This document shows, one piece after another, positions 1 through 9,400 of a stretch of DNA of 64,000 nucleotides. Position 1 is the stretch's first letter. Each line of letters begins with the position of its first letter. Source of the DNA: Longimicrobiales bacterium (lineage in GTDB: Bacteria; Gemmatimonadota; Gemmatimonadetes; Longimicrobiales; Gaopeijiaceae); contig JANQRP010000006.1 in the NCBI GenBank assembly GCA_028284495.1, forward strand, positions 1 through 64,000, read 5' to 3'. Under the pieces are notes generated by a model. That model did no database searches and had not been told where the DNA came from. It worked only from the letters and a program-made list of their open reading frames with translations. A program made the position numbers and the translations under genes.

Positions 1-60
1 AGGGCGGCGCGCGCAACGGACGGCGGCCCGGCGGATCCGCCCACGCCGTGCCGTCCGGCG

Positions 61-1755
61 TCAGCCGACCGGCAGCTCGCCGTAGCGGCTCATCCCCGAT
101 CCGCCGTCCGAGCCGGTGTCGACCACGAATCCGTAGACGGGCCCGCCCGGGCCCCTCGTGAGCACGGCGCCTCGGATCCACTGGCCATCGATGCCGTCGA
201 GGACCACCTCGGGCGTCCCCCACGCCCCACCCGACGGCCGCACGGCATGCCAGAGGGCACCGCTCGAGCGCTCGACGAACAGCACGTGCACGTCGTCACC
301 GAAGGCCACGGCATCGGCCGTGACCTGGTCCGAGTCGACCGGGCCGGAGGCCACCGCGATCGAGGTCACGACCGACGGCGTTCCGAGGGCGCCCGTGGGC
401 GAGAGCCGGCGTTCGAGCAGACGCCCGTCTTCGGGACGGTAGATGACGGACACCGCGCCGGACGCCAGGAGGTTGAGCGGCAGGATCGCGACGCGGTCTT
501 CCTCGGCGCGGCCCAGCCCACTGGCGAAGCGGGTCCGGGTCCCCAGCGATCCGTCCGGGAGGATGCTCCGGAGCCACCCGTCGCCCCCCAGATCCACGTA
601 CGCCAGGTGCACGACGTCGTTGTCGTCCGTGACGACGACCGGCCCCGAGAGGGTGTCCGGGGTCGCGGCGTCGATCGTGGCCTCGACGCCCCATTCCCCC
701 CCGGCGGGTCGAATTCGGTAGTGCAGCTTCGTGTCGCCCCCGTACACCGCGACGAGGCTCCCGTCGGAACGGGCGGCGAGCGCCGTGACCTGCGTCGGCG
801 GATCCCGATCGGGCGCGAGATCCCCGTCCGCGAGCGCCCACCGGTCCGGGGCCTCGGCGTGGTCGGACGTGTTGAACTGGTAGTACCAGGTCTCGTCGGA
901 CATGTGGATCATGTGGATCACGCCGTCCACCAGCGTCGCCGACACCGCTTCGAGGTCACCGTTCGGGGGCCGGCCGGGCGCATCGACTTCCGTCCAGCTG
1001 CGCCCCCGGTCCGACGACTTCACGATCATGAACACGTTGTACGTCTCGGCGGGCTCCTGGATGAAGTAGAGGTCGCCGTTCGACGCCTCGAAGGGTCCGA
1101 CCCGGTCGGGCGTCTCGACGTAGGTGCCCCCCAGGTGACGGTCGGGCACGGTCGCCTCCACACGTGCCGCGGGCCCACGGAGCGGCTGCCCGCTCCAGTC
1201 GACGAGCCGGTACTCGAATACGTCGCCCGGCCCGACCTGCGTGGCGCCGTCGGAGAAGTAGCGGATCACGAGCGGCCACTCCCACTCGGTGGAGCCCGCC
1301 GACACGTCACGGAGCAGCGGCGAAGGACGGAGAGAGATGCCGGATCCCCCTCCGAAGGTCGGAGTCGAGCCACCGACGAGGTCCGATGTCGGCTCGCCGT
1401 GCGAGTACTCGTCGGACGCCGCGATGCTCGTGACGGGACTCGCGCTCTCGTCCGGATACGGGTGGTCGTGGGCCTCGACGGGCACCCACGCGCCCTCGTT
1501 GCGTCGCGCCTCGAGCCGGAGGCGCGGGGCGCCCGCAGCCGCGAGGGCCACCTCGAACCGGAGCCGAAAGACCTGATCGACCGGAACCGTGGCGACGGTA
1601 TTGTCGGGCGCGGCCCACCCGCCGTCGTCGTTGAGTTCGAGCGAGTCGTCGGCGCGCACCCGCCACGCGGTGACCTCGTCCGCGGGGGGCGCGCACGTCG
1701 TGAGCGCGGTACCTGAGAGCAGCGTGACGAGGATCGAGAGGCGTCGAGAAGTCAT
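61..1755 (-). CDS. BNR/Asp-box repeat lipoprotein, sialidase-like fold
   Basis: A 564-residue exported protein. The ATG at 1755 is preferred to longer in-frame starts because it gives a signal sequence (MTSRRLSILVTLLSG) ending in a lipobox-like LTTC, so the product is probably lipidated at that Cys and anchored in the envelope. The middle holds a clear Asp-box, SSDRGRSW, and further beta-rich stretches typical of a six- or seven-bladed propeller of the BNR/sialidase type. I see no full set of sialidase catalytic residues, so enzymatic activity is not claimed; a glycan-binding or scaffold role is equally possible. It is transcribed divergently from the TonB receptor at 1970, with a 214-bp intergenic region, which hints at co-regulation and perhaps a shared substrate. 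Family call fairly sure, function unsure. Confidence 0.75.
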   Translation of the reverse strand: MTSRRLSILVTLLSGTALTTCAPPADEVTAWRVRADDSLELNDDGGWAAPDNTVATVPVDQVFRLRFEVALAAAGAPRLRLEARRNEGAWVPVEAHDHPYPDESASPVTSIAASDEYSHGEPTSDLVGGSTPTFGGGSGISLRPSPLLRDVSAGSTEWEWPLVIRYFSDGATQVGPGDVFEYRLVDWSGQPLRGPAARVEATVPDRHLGGTYVETPDRVGPFEASNGDLYFIQEPAETYNVFMIVKSSDRGRSWTEVDAPGRPPNGDLEAVSATLVDGVIHMIHMSDETWYYQFNTSDHAEAPDRWALADGDLAPDRDPPTQVTALAARSDGSLVAVYGGDTKLHYRIRPAGGEWGVEATIDAATPDTLSGPVVVTDDNDVVHLAYVDLGGDGWLRSILPDGSLGTRTRFASGLGRAEEDRVAILPLNLLASGAVSVIYRPEDGRLLERRLSPTGALGTPSVVTSIAVASGPVDSDQVTADAVAFGDDVHVLFVERSSGALWHAVRPSGGAWGTPEVVLDGIDGQWIRGAVLTRGPGGPVYGFVVDTGSDGGSGMSRYGELPVG

Positions 1756-1838
1756 CGCGAGTTCGGCGGGGTGGGGGTCGCGTGTCGGCGCCGGGCCGGC
1801 GCCGCGCCCCGGAAGCTGTGTCGAACGCCCCCGGTCTG

Positions 1839-1877
1839 GTAACAGCGTGCCTGCCGATGTGGCTCGTTTGTTACAAA
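1839..1877. promoter_or_regulatory. AT-rich dyads in the divergent 1755/1970 intergenic region
   Basis: The 214-bp gap between the two divergent genes has a patch of lower GC. GTAACA at 1839-1844 is mirrored by TGTTAC at 1869-1874, and the second half-site lies inside a tighter palindrome, TTTGT-T-ACAAA (1867-1877). Such dyads about 100 bp upstream of a TonB receptor could be a regulator site or part of a promoter. No known consensus was recognised; inference only. Confidence 0.3.
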
Positions 1878-1969
1878 GGTCTCCGAGTTCCGTGACGGAG
1901 GCCTCGAAGTTTTCGGGCGGTGGGGCCGGCAGGGGCCGGACCCCTGACTCGAGACACCGGATCACAGTC

Positions 1970-4732
1970 ATGCGATCAATACTTCGTTCGACCTTTGCCG
2001 TGATCCTCTCGGCGATGCTCGTGCCCGCCGCCGCTTCGGCGCAGCAGGGAAGCATCACGGGAGTCGTCACGGACGCTTCGACCGGACTCACGCTTTCGGG
2101 TGCGACGGTCCAGATCACGTCGCTCGACCGCGCCACCGCCACGAACGAGGCCGGCCGCTTCGTTCTCCTCGGGGTCCCCGCCGGGACCCGGAGCGTGACC
2201 GTGAGCTACATCGGATACGGTGAGAGCACACAGTCGGTCACCGTCCAGGCCGGCGAGGTGACCAACGTGAGCTTCGCGCTGGATCGCGAGGCGATCGAGC
2301 TGGGCGGGCTGACGGTCACGGGGCGCCTCGCCGGGCAGGCGGCCGCGCTGAACCAGCAGCTCACGTCGCTCAACATCACGAACGTGGTCGCGGCCGACCA
2401 GATCGGTCGCTTCCCGGACGCCAACGTCGGTGACGCGCTCAAGCGCATCCCCGGTATCGTGATCATTCAGGACCAGGGCGAGGCGCGCTTCGGACTGATC
2501 CGGGGTACCGAGCCGCGCTTCAACTCGGTGATGGTGAACGGTGAGCGCATCCCGTCGGCCGAAGCCGAAGTACGCGAGGTGCAGCTCGACCTCATTCCCG
2601 CCGACATGGTGAGCCAGGTCGAGGTCAGCAAGGCGCTGACGCCCGACATGGACGCCGACGCCATCGGCGGCGCCGTCAACATCGTGACGCGTGCCGCGCC
2701 GGCCGATCGTCGGATCTCCGCCACGCTCGGCTCGGGCTACAACTTCCTCGCGGACGAGCCGATGGCCATCGGCTCGGCGGTGCTCGCCGACCGCTTCGCC
2801 GACGACAGGCTCGGCGTGGTCATCTCGGGTTCGTGGTTCTCCCATCAGCTGGGCTCGGACAACATCGAGGCCGAGTGGGACCTCGACGGGGGCAACCCGT
2901 ATCTGGCCGAGTTCCAGATCCGCGAATACCAGCTCGATCGGACCCGGCGTTCGATTTCGGGCTCGTTCGACTACCGCTTCAACGACGCCAACACGCTCAC
3001 GTGGCGGTCGCTCTACAACCACCGGGACGACTGGGAGAACCGGTATCGCACGGTGTTCAAGCTCGACGAGCCGGACGCGCAGGGGTTCCAGGAGGCCGAG
3101 ATCGAGCGCCAGTCGAAGGGCGGACTCGGCAACGATCGGATCGACTTCCGGCGTCTCGAGGATCAGCGCACGCAGAGCCACTCGCTGACGGGTGAGCACA
3201 TCTTCGGCGGCGGTGTCCAGTTCGAGTGGTCGGCCCAGTACGCCAAGGCCTCCGAGGAGCGGCTCAACGAGCGCTACATCCAGTTCCTCGCGGAAGGTCT
3301 TTCGGCGCGCGCGGACGTGGCGGATCCGAGCGTTCCCCTGGTGAACATCGTGGGGGGCGAACCTGCGCTCACCTCATTCGAGCTCGACGAGCTCACCGAG
3401 GAGACACAGTTCACCGAGGACGAGGACCTGAACTTCCGCGCCGATCTCACTCTGCCGTTCGCCGACGGCCGCACCGAGTTCAAGATCGGGGGCCGCTACC
3501 GCGGGAAGGACAAGCTGCGGGACAACGACTTCTTCGAGTTCGAGCCGACCGCCGGTCAGTTCTCGACGCTCGCCGATGTCGATCTCCAGGACTTCTCGAA
3601 CCCCGAGTTCCTCGCGGGTTCGCAGTATCAGATCGGTCAGTTCGCGTCACCCATCTTCCTCGGTGACCTCCCGTTGAGCGACGCGTCACGGTTCGACGGT
3701 GAGGCGTCGCTGGGCGACTTTGCGGCTGACAACTTCAACGCCGAGGAGACGATCCTGGGCGGGTATCTGATGCTCACGCAGCAGCTCGGGTCACGCACGA
3801 CCGCCGTCGCGGGTGTCCGTGTGGAGAACACCGAGAACACCTACCAGGGCAACCTCTACAACGACAACACCGAAGAGGTCGAGCCCACCTCGGGCGAGTC
3901 CAGCTACACGGACGTCTTCCCGTCCGTCCAGGTGCGTCACGAGCTGGGTGACCGGACGATCCTCCGCGCGGCGTGGACCAACACGATCGCGCGCCCGAAC
4001 TACTTCCAGCTCACGCCCTTCCGTGTCATCGAGGACAACGAGATCGAGATCGGGAACCCGGACCTCGAGCCCACGAGGTCGATGAACCTCGACCTCATGT
4101 TCGAGTCCTACTTCCGGTCCATCGGGCTCATCTCCGCGGGTGTGTTCTACAAGGACATCAGCGACTTCATCGTCGGCCGCACCGTGCAGAACGGCACCGT
4201 GGACGGCATCGTGTTCGACGAGGTGACCGAGCCGATCAACGGGGCCAGCGCGTCGCTGACCGGCTTCGAGATCGCGATCCAGCGGAACCTCGATTTCCTC
4301 CCCGGCCTCCTGTCGGGGCTGGGGCTGTACGCGAACTACACGTACACGAGTTCCGACGTCGAGGACATCGGCATCGAAGGGCGCGAGGGCGAGGAGCTTC
4401 CGCTCCCGGGCACGTCCGAGAACACGTTCAACGGATCGCTGTCCTACGACTATGGGCGCCTGAGCCTCCGCGCCTCGGTCAACTTCCAGGACGATTTCAT
4501 CGATCCGGGCGAGCTCGGGGACGAGGCGTTCTTCGATCGCTACTACCAGGCGCAGACGCAGGTCGATCTGAACGGTTCGATCGCTCTGACCAGCGGCGCC
4601 CAGTTCTTCTTCGAGGTGAACAACCTCACGAACGAGCCGCTGGCGTACTACCAGGGCATCCCGAGCCGTCTGATGCAGCGGGAATTCTACGACACGCGGA
4701 TTCAGACCGGTCTGAAGATCGACCTGAACTAG
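1970..4732 (+). CDS. TonB-dependent outer-membrane receptor with carboxypeptidase-regulatory-like N-domain
   Basis: A 920-residue outer-membrane active transporter. The ATG at 1970 gives a signal peptide (MRSILRSTFAVILSAMLVPA, cut after ASAQ). Residues about 24-105 form a CarboxypepD_reg-like beta domain (GSITGVVTDASTGLTLSGA). The plug follows (about 125-240) with motifs typical of the Caulobacter/Xanthomonas type TonB receptors: ADQIGRFPDANVGDALKRIP, LIRGTEPRFN, DMDADAIGGAVNIVTR. The rest is a 22-strand-like beta-barrel ending in an aromatic-poor C-terminus, GLKIDLN. Length is normal for the family. Substrate unknown: these receptors often take oligosaccharides or peptides rather than siderophores. 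It stands alone, divergent from the BNR lipoprotein, and is followed by a hairpin at 4740. Confidence 0.9.
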   Translation: MRSILRSTFAVILSAMLVPAAASAQQGSITGVVTDASTGLTLSGATVQITSLDRATATNEAGRFVLLGVPAGTRSVTVSYIGYGESTQSVTVQAGEVTNVSFALDREAIELGGLTVTGRLAGQAAALNQQLTSLNITNVVAADQIGRFPDANVGDALKRIPGIVIIQDQGEARFGLIRGTEPRFNSVMVNGERIPSAEAEVREVQLDLIPADMVSQVEVSKALTPDMDADAIGGAVNIVTRAAPADRRISATLGSGYNFLADEPMAIGSAVLADRFADDRLGVVISGSWFSHQLGSDNIEAEWDLDGGNPYLAEFQIREYQLDRTRRSISGSFDYRFNDANTLTWRSLYNHRDDWENRYRTVFKLDEPDAQGFQEAEIERQSKGGLGNDRIDFRRLEDQRTQSHSLTGEHIFGGGVQFEWSAQYAKASEERLNERYIQFLAEGLSARADVADPSVPLVNIVGGEPALTSFELDELTEETQFTEDEDLNFRADLTLPFADGRTEFKIGGRYRGKDKLRDNDFFEFEPTAGQFSTLADVDLQDFSNPEFLAGSQYQIGQFASPIFLGDLPLSDASRFDGEASLGDFAADNFNAEETILGGYLMLTQQLGSRTTAVAGVRVENTENTYQGNLYNDNTEEVEPTSGESSYTDVFPSVQVRHELGDRTILRAAWTNTIARPNYFQLTPFRVIEDNEIEIGNPDLEPTRSMNLDLMFESYFRSIGLISAGVFYKDISDFIVGRTVQNGTVDGIVFDEVTEPINGASASLTGFEIAIQRNLDFLPGLLSGLGLYANYTYTSSDVEDIGIEGREGEELPLPGTSENTFNGSLSYDYGRLSLRASVNFQDDFIDPGELGDEAFFDRYYQAQTQVDLNGSIALTSGAQFFFEVNNLTNEPLAYYQGIPSRLMQREFYDTRIQTGLKIDLN

Positions 4733-4739
4733 GCCCTGG

Positions 4740-4759
4740 CGCGGGGGACGATCCCCGCG
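4740..4759 (+). terminator. Hairpin just after the TonB receptor
   Basis: CGCGGGG (4740-4746), loop GACGAT, CCCCGCG (4753-4759): a perfect seven-pair stem beginning 7 bases after the stop codon. No U-run follows, so it may be a weak or Rho-assisted terminator. The rest of 4760-4941 shows nothing recognisable. Confidence 0.45.
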
Positions 4760-4941
4760 AAGGAGCGTTGGGGCGGCCCGTACCGGGCAGACGTGCTCCT
4801 CGAAAGGGTACGGGTCCCGACACGGCGGCCCCGTCGGAGCGATCCGGCGGGGTCGTCGCACGTTCGTGAGCAGGAGGGCCGGCGACGCAGGCCAGCCGAC
4901 GTGCCCGACCCGCCGGGGCCGGACGCCACAGCCGCGCGCGG

Positions 4942-6339
4942 TCAGGCGTCCGGCGACAGCAGGCCCGGCTTCAGCACCACGGCGGCGACGCCCGCGCTGG
5001 CGAGCAGGACGAGCGCGTTGACGCGCTCGGCCGCCTGGAACCCCGCCGAGAACTCGGCGCCACCGACCGACTCGATCCCCGCGAGGCCCGCGAGGATGGG
5101 GAGCAGCGGGACCGCGAGGAGCTGGGAGGCACGGGCGATGGCGTTGTTGACGCCCGCGGCCACCCCCGAGTAGCGGTCCTCGACGGCCGCCAGCGCAGCG
5201 CTCGTCAGCGGCGCGACCGTCAGCGAGAGTCCGAGCCCGAAGACGATCACACCGGGCAGGATGTCGGTCACGTAGTCGGCCCCGATGCCGATGCGCCCCA
5301 GCAGCAGTGCTCCGGCCGCCGCCACCGCCGGACCGAGAATCATGAGCCCGCGCGGCCCACGCGTCCCGGCCCACTTCCCGGCGCGCGGCGAGACGAAGAG
5401 CAGCAGTGCCGTGATGGGCGAGAGAGCGAGGCCCGCACCGAACGCCGAGTATCCGAGCACGCGCTGCATCTGGATCGTCAGCAGGAAGAAGTTGCCCGAG
5501 ATCGCGAAGTAGATCCCGACGGTCACGAGGTTCGCGCCCACGAACCCCCGGCGGCGGAAGAACGCGAGCGGGAGCATCGGGTCGGGGTGGTTCCGCTCGG
5601 TGTCGAGGAAGCCGACCAGCGTCAGCACGCCCAGGATGCCGGCCGTCATCACGCCGGGGTGCGACCAGCCCCACTCCGGCCCCTGCGTGAGCGCGAACAC
5701 GATGCAGCCCAGGGCGACGGCCGCGAGGAGCGCGCCCTGCTTGTCCCACGACCCGCGCTTCGAGGGCGCCGCCTCCCCCTCGAGCGCGCGCAGGACCATG
5801 AAGATCGCGAGGGCGCCGATCGGCACGTTCAGGTAGAACACCCAGCGCCAGGAGAAGGCGTCGACGAGCCACCCGCCGAGCAGCGGTCCGATCACCGTGG
5901 ACAGACCACTGAACCCCGACCAGAGCCCTACCGCCCGCCCCCGCTGGTCGGGCGCGAAGTTGGTCTGGATCAGCGCGAGACTCGAGGGGATCAGGAGGGC
6001 CGCCGCGACCCCCTGGAGCGCGCGCGCGACGATGAGCGTGGCCTGGTCCGGTGCCACCCCGCAGAGCACCGAGGTGGCCGCGAACAGCCCGGCGCCCCAC
6101 GAGAAGGTCCGCCGGCAGCCCAGTCGGTCGGCGAGTGATCCACCCGGGAGCACGAGCGCCGAGAGCGTGATCAGATAGGCGTTGAGGATCCACTGGAAGC
6201 CCGTGAACGTGGCGCCGAGATCCTCCGCCATGGCGGGCAGTGCCACGTTGACCGCGGTCCCGTCCACGAAGGGCATCGCGGATCCGAGGATCGACGCCGT
6301 GAGCACGAGGCGACCCTTCCGGGATTCGATCGTGATCAT
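4942..6339 (-). CDS. MFS drug/metabolite exporter, DHA2 (EmrB/QacA) type
   Basis: A 465-residue inner-membrane proton-driven exporter. Start chosen at ATG 6339 (MITIESRKGRLVLTASILGS); longer in-frame starts add a low-complexity, non-membrane leader. Visible family marks are the TM1 signature DGTAVNVALPAM, the loop 2-3 motif GGSLADRLGCRR and many hydrophobic segments spread over the length (about 12-14). That pattern is the DHA2 family of multidrug exporters, though 465 residues is a little short of the usual 500 or so for 14-TM members. The gene is separated from the upstream operon on the same strand by a strong hairpin at 6415-6448, so it probably has its own promoter in 6340-6414. Substrate cannot be told from sequence. 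Confidence 0.88.
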   Translation of the reverse strand: MITIESRKGRLVLTASILGSAMPFVDGTAVNVALPAMAEDLGATFTGFQWILNAYLITLSALVLPGGSLADRLGCRRTFSWGAGLFAATSVLCGVAPDQATLIVARALQGVAAALLIPSSLALIQTNFAPDQRGRAVGLWSGFSGLSTVIGPLLGGWLVDAFSWRWVFYLNVPIGALAIFMVLRALEGEAAPSKRGSWDKQGALLAAVALGCIVFALTQGPEWGWSHPGVMTAGILGVLTLVGFLDTERNHPDPMLPLAFFRRRGFVGANLVTVGIYFAISGNFFLLTIQMQRVLGYSAFGAGLALSPITALLLFVSPRAGKWAGTRGPRGLMILGPAVAAAGALLLGRIGIGADYVTDILPGVIVFGLGLSLTVAPLTSAALAAVEDRYSGVAAGVNNAIARASQLLAVPLLPILAGLAGIESVGGAEFSAGFQAAERVNALVLLASAGVAAVVLKPGLLSPDA

Positions 6340-6414
6340 CGTGCGGGGCGGGCGGGTGGGTGGGGCGGTGGAGGCGGTCGCCGGCCGCTCGGAGGCGCCG
6401 GGGGCGAAACGGAA

Positions 6415-6448
6415 GCGGGGCCCGCCGAGCGAAGTCGGCGAGCCCCGC
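6415..6448 (-). terminator. Strong intrinsic terminator of the MoxR/vWA operon
   Basis: Read on the minus strand, GCGGGGC, one mismatch and CGCCGA face TCGGCG and GCCCCGC: a 13-pair stem with one mismatch around a six-base CTTCGC-type loop, followed by TTCCGTTTCG. It begins 21 bases after the stop of the DUF4175-like gene (6470) and would end the operon before the MFS gene. Confidence 0.75.
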
Positions 6449-6469
6449 GAGGTGGAGGAGACGGCGGCG

Positions 6470-9400
6470 TCAGCCTCCGCCGTTCCCTCGCGCGAGTGCC
6501 CGGTAGTACTCCGCGACGAGCCGCCGGAAGTCGGTCGGAATCTCACCCGAGCCGGTCAGCGCCGCCCGATCGGACTGCTCGCCCTCGACCTCGCGCCGGA
6601 GACGGAACTCGAGTCGGCCGAGGCTCTCCCGCAGAGACGCCTGCAGGAGCCCGACGTGCGGCAGGTCGTCGAAGACGCTCGGGTCGACGAGACCCTCGAG
6701 CGCGTCGATGGCCTGATCCAGGTCCTGGACCTCCCCCTCCCGTCCCTCCTCCTGGAGCGCATCACGCAGTTCGCGGGCCTCCTGGAGGCGCTGCTCGAAC
6801 TCGCGCTGGTACTGGCGGCGCTCGGCGTCGGTCAGCGGCTCGGGGATGGCGCCTCCCGCGTACGTCCCGTCCCCTGTGTAGTCGCGTTCGCTCCGCGGCG
6901 TGCTCTGGGCGCCGACGGGTGCTCCGGGCTGGTTCTGTCCGCCCTGGTTCCCCGTCTGCTGGTTCTGCCCCTGGCCCTGACCCTGCTGTTGGGCCTGCTG
7001 CTGGTTCTGCTGGCCCTGCTGACTCTGGCCCTGCTGACCCTGCTGCTGGTTCTGGCCCTGGCCCTGCTGGTTCTGCTGACCCTGCTCGTTCTGCTCGCCC
7101 TGCTGGGCCTGTCCCTCCTGACCCTGCTGGCTCTGCCCCGGCTGCTGACCTGTGCGCTGACCGAGCCGCCGCGCGAGAGACTCGGCGCTCCGCTGAAGGT
7201 CCTGCGCCTCGTCGAGGGCGCGTTCGAGCCCCTGCTCCTCGGCGGCACGGCTCGCGGCGCCGGCCGCCTCTTCGAGCATGCCCTCGAGCTCCTCGAGACC
7301 GGCCCGGATGCTCTCCTCGAAGATCCGCGCGAACTCGGGGTCGCGCTGCTCCACCACGCCCCGCGAATATTGGATCCGGTTGGCGAGGCCGGCGTCGTTC
7401 TCCATGAACTCGGCGGCGTCAGCGAGCTGACGTGACGTCTCGGGATCGCGCTGGCGTGCCTCCGCCGCAAGCTCGCGGAGCTGCTGCTCGAGCGCGCGCG
7501 CCTCCTCGGCCATCTCTCCCTTCTGCTCCGAGATGTCCCGGATCGCCTCCCGTCGCTCCGCCGAGTCGGCCCCCAGGTCGGCGAGCCGATCCTGGATCTG
7601 TTCCTGCTGCTGCCGCAGCGACCTCGCCTGGTCCAGGGCGTTCTGCGTGTCCTCCTCGATCCGGCTCTCGCGATTGTCGCGCAGACGACGCTCCGCCTCC
7701 TCGAGCTGCTCGAGCGCGCGCTGAGCCTCGGCGGCACCGGAGTTGTCGCCGTTCGCGGCGGCGCGGCGCATGGCGTTGGCGGCTTCCTGCAGCTCCTGTG
7801 CAGCCTCGGCGAGCTCCGGATCCGACTCCTCGCGCGCCAACTGCTCGAGCTGCCGTGCGGCCTCCTCGGCCTGGTCGGCGAGCTCACGCTGCGACTGGGC
7901 GGATGCACCGCCGCCCGCGCTGCTCTGCTGGCTCTGCTGCCCCCGCGCCTGCTGGCGTTCGGCCTCCTGCTGCTGACGTCGTGCGAGCTGCTCGAGCTCC
8001 TCGAGCAGTTCGTCGACCTGCTGATTGGCCTCCTGCCGCTCACCGCGCTGAACCGTCTCGTACTGGTTCTCGAGCTTGTCGAGCTCGAGCTCGAAGAGGT
8101 CCGCGAGGTCGTCCGCGTTCGCGCCCTGGTTCTGCTGCCCTCCGCCGCCCTGCTGCTGCTGTTGCTGCAGCTGGACCATCCGCTCGTACGTCTCCTCCGC
8201 CTTCAGGAGCACGCGGAGGGCGCGCTGCTCGGGCTGCAGCGCGGGCTGGGTCTGGAGCGAGTCCAGCATCATCTGGGCCGTGTCCATGGCGGCGGTGGCC
8301 CCCGGGAGCATCTCGGCGATGACGCGGAACTGCTCGTCCGCGCGCGAGAGCCCGCGATTCCGCATCCGCTCGACGAGCGTCCCGACCTGTTCCTTCACCC
8401 GCCCCTGCGCGAGTGCGACGGCACGCGTGCTCTCCGCGAACTCGTCGTCGGTGTAGTTGGCCCGGTCGCGATTGAGGTTGAACGTAGCCGCGATGACCTG
8501 GCGCTGGAGTTCGGAGAGTCCGGGTTCGGCCTGCTGTTGCTGCTGCTGCCCCTCCGGCGGCGGTCCACCCGGTTGGGGCGGCGCCTCACGGAAGTCGCGC
8601 CGGAACGGCCGGATCTGGAGGAAGTAGATGTCGCTCGAGATCGGCTCGCCCGTGCTCTGCTCGTCGGACGTGATCGCGTAGAACGACACGAGGTCGCCGT
8701 CCTCGAGATCGTAGTCCTCCATGAAGAGTGTGTGCCCCGCCACGACTTCCTCGAGCGGGGAGCCCGCGGCGTCGTACAGGTCCACCGTATCTTCCGGTGC
8801 CCCGTTCACGGAGTAGACGAGCTTGAGGTCGCCGATGCCGTAGTCGTCCGTCGCACGGGCCTCGATGTAGACCTCCTCGATCGCCGATACGTCGGTGTCG
8901 CGACCGGGCTCTTCGACGACGATGGTCGGGGCCCGGTCCGATAGGAGGTCGATCCGGTACTCCGGCGAGGCCGCCACGAAGCTGCCGTCCCCGAGTGCGA
9001 GTTCGATCCGGTAGTAGCCGCGGTCTCGGACGATGAACTCGCCGACCACCCGGCCCTCCTCGTCGACCGTGAGGTCGATCGGCTCCTGATCGTCGATGAG
9101 GAGTCGACCGGCCGGCGTGGGGATCGTCGAGTTGATGATCACGCGCACGCGGGTGCCGGGGAGGACTGCGAGGTCTCCCGCGTCCTCCACCGTCTCGACC
9201 GGCATCCCGGTGTAGGCGGGCCACCGGTACTCGTGCGCCATCGTCTCGACGTACGGCAGGTCGACGACCTCGATCGAGTAGGTGGGCGAGCGAACGCCGT
9301 CCGACTCGATGAAGTACTCGAGTCCCTCCTCGAGCCCGAGTAGCAGCAGTTCGAACTCTCCCGGATTACCCGTGGGAATCATGGTGAGCCGCTGAAGCGC

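Noticed and set aside
1..60. A gene entering from the left edge
   Set aside because: No frame in these 60 bases could be tied to a protein; nothing is called.
61..2142. Much longer first gene starting near 2142
   Set aside because: The extension runs across the TonB receptor start and has no protein-like features; the ATG at 1755 starts a lipoprotein signal.
6940..7150. Repeated short units resembling a repeat array
   Set aside because: No constant direct repeat with unique spacers; the units code in frame for Gln/Gly/Asn. Not a CRISPR.
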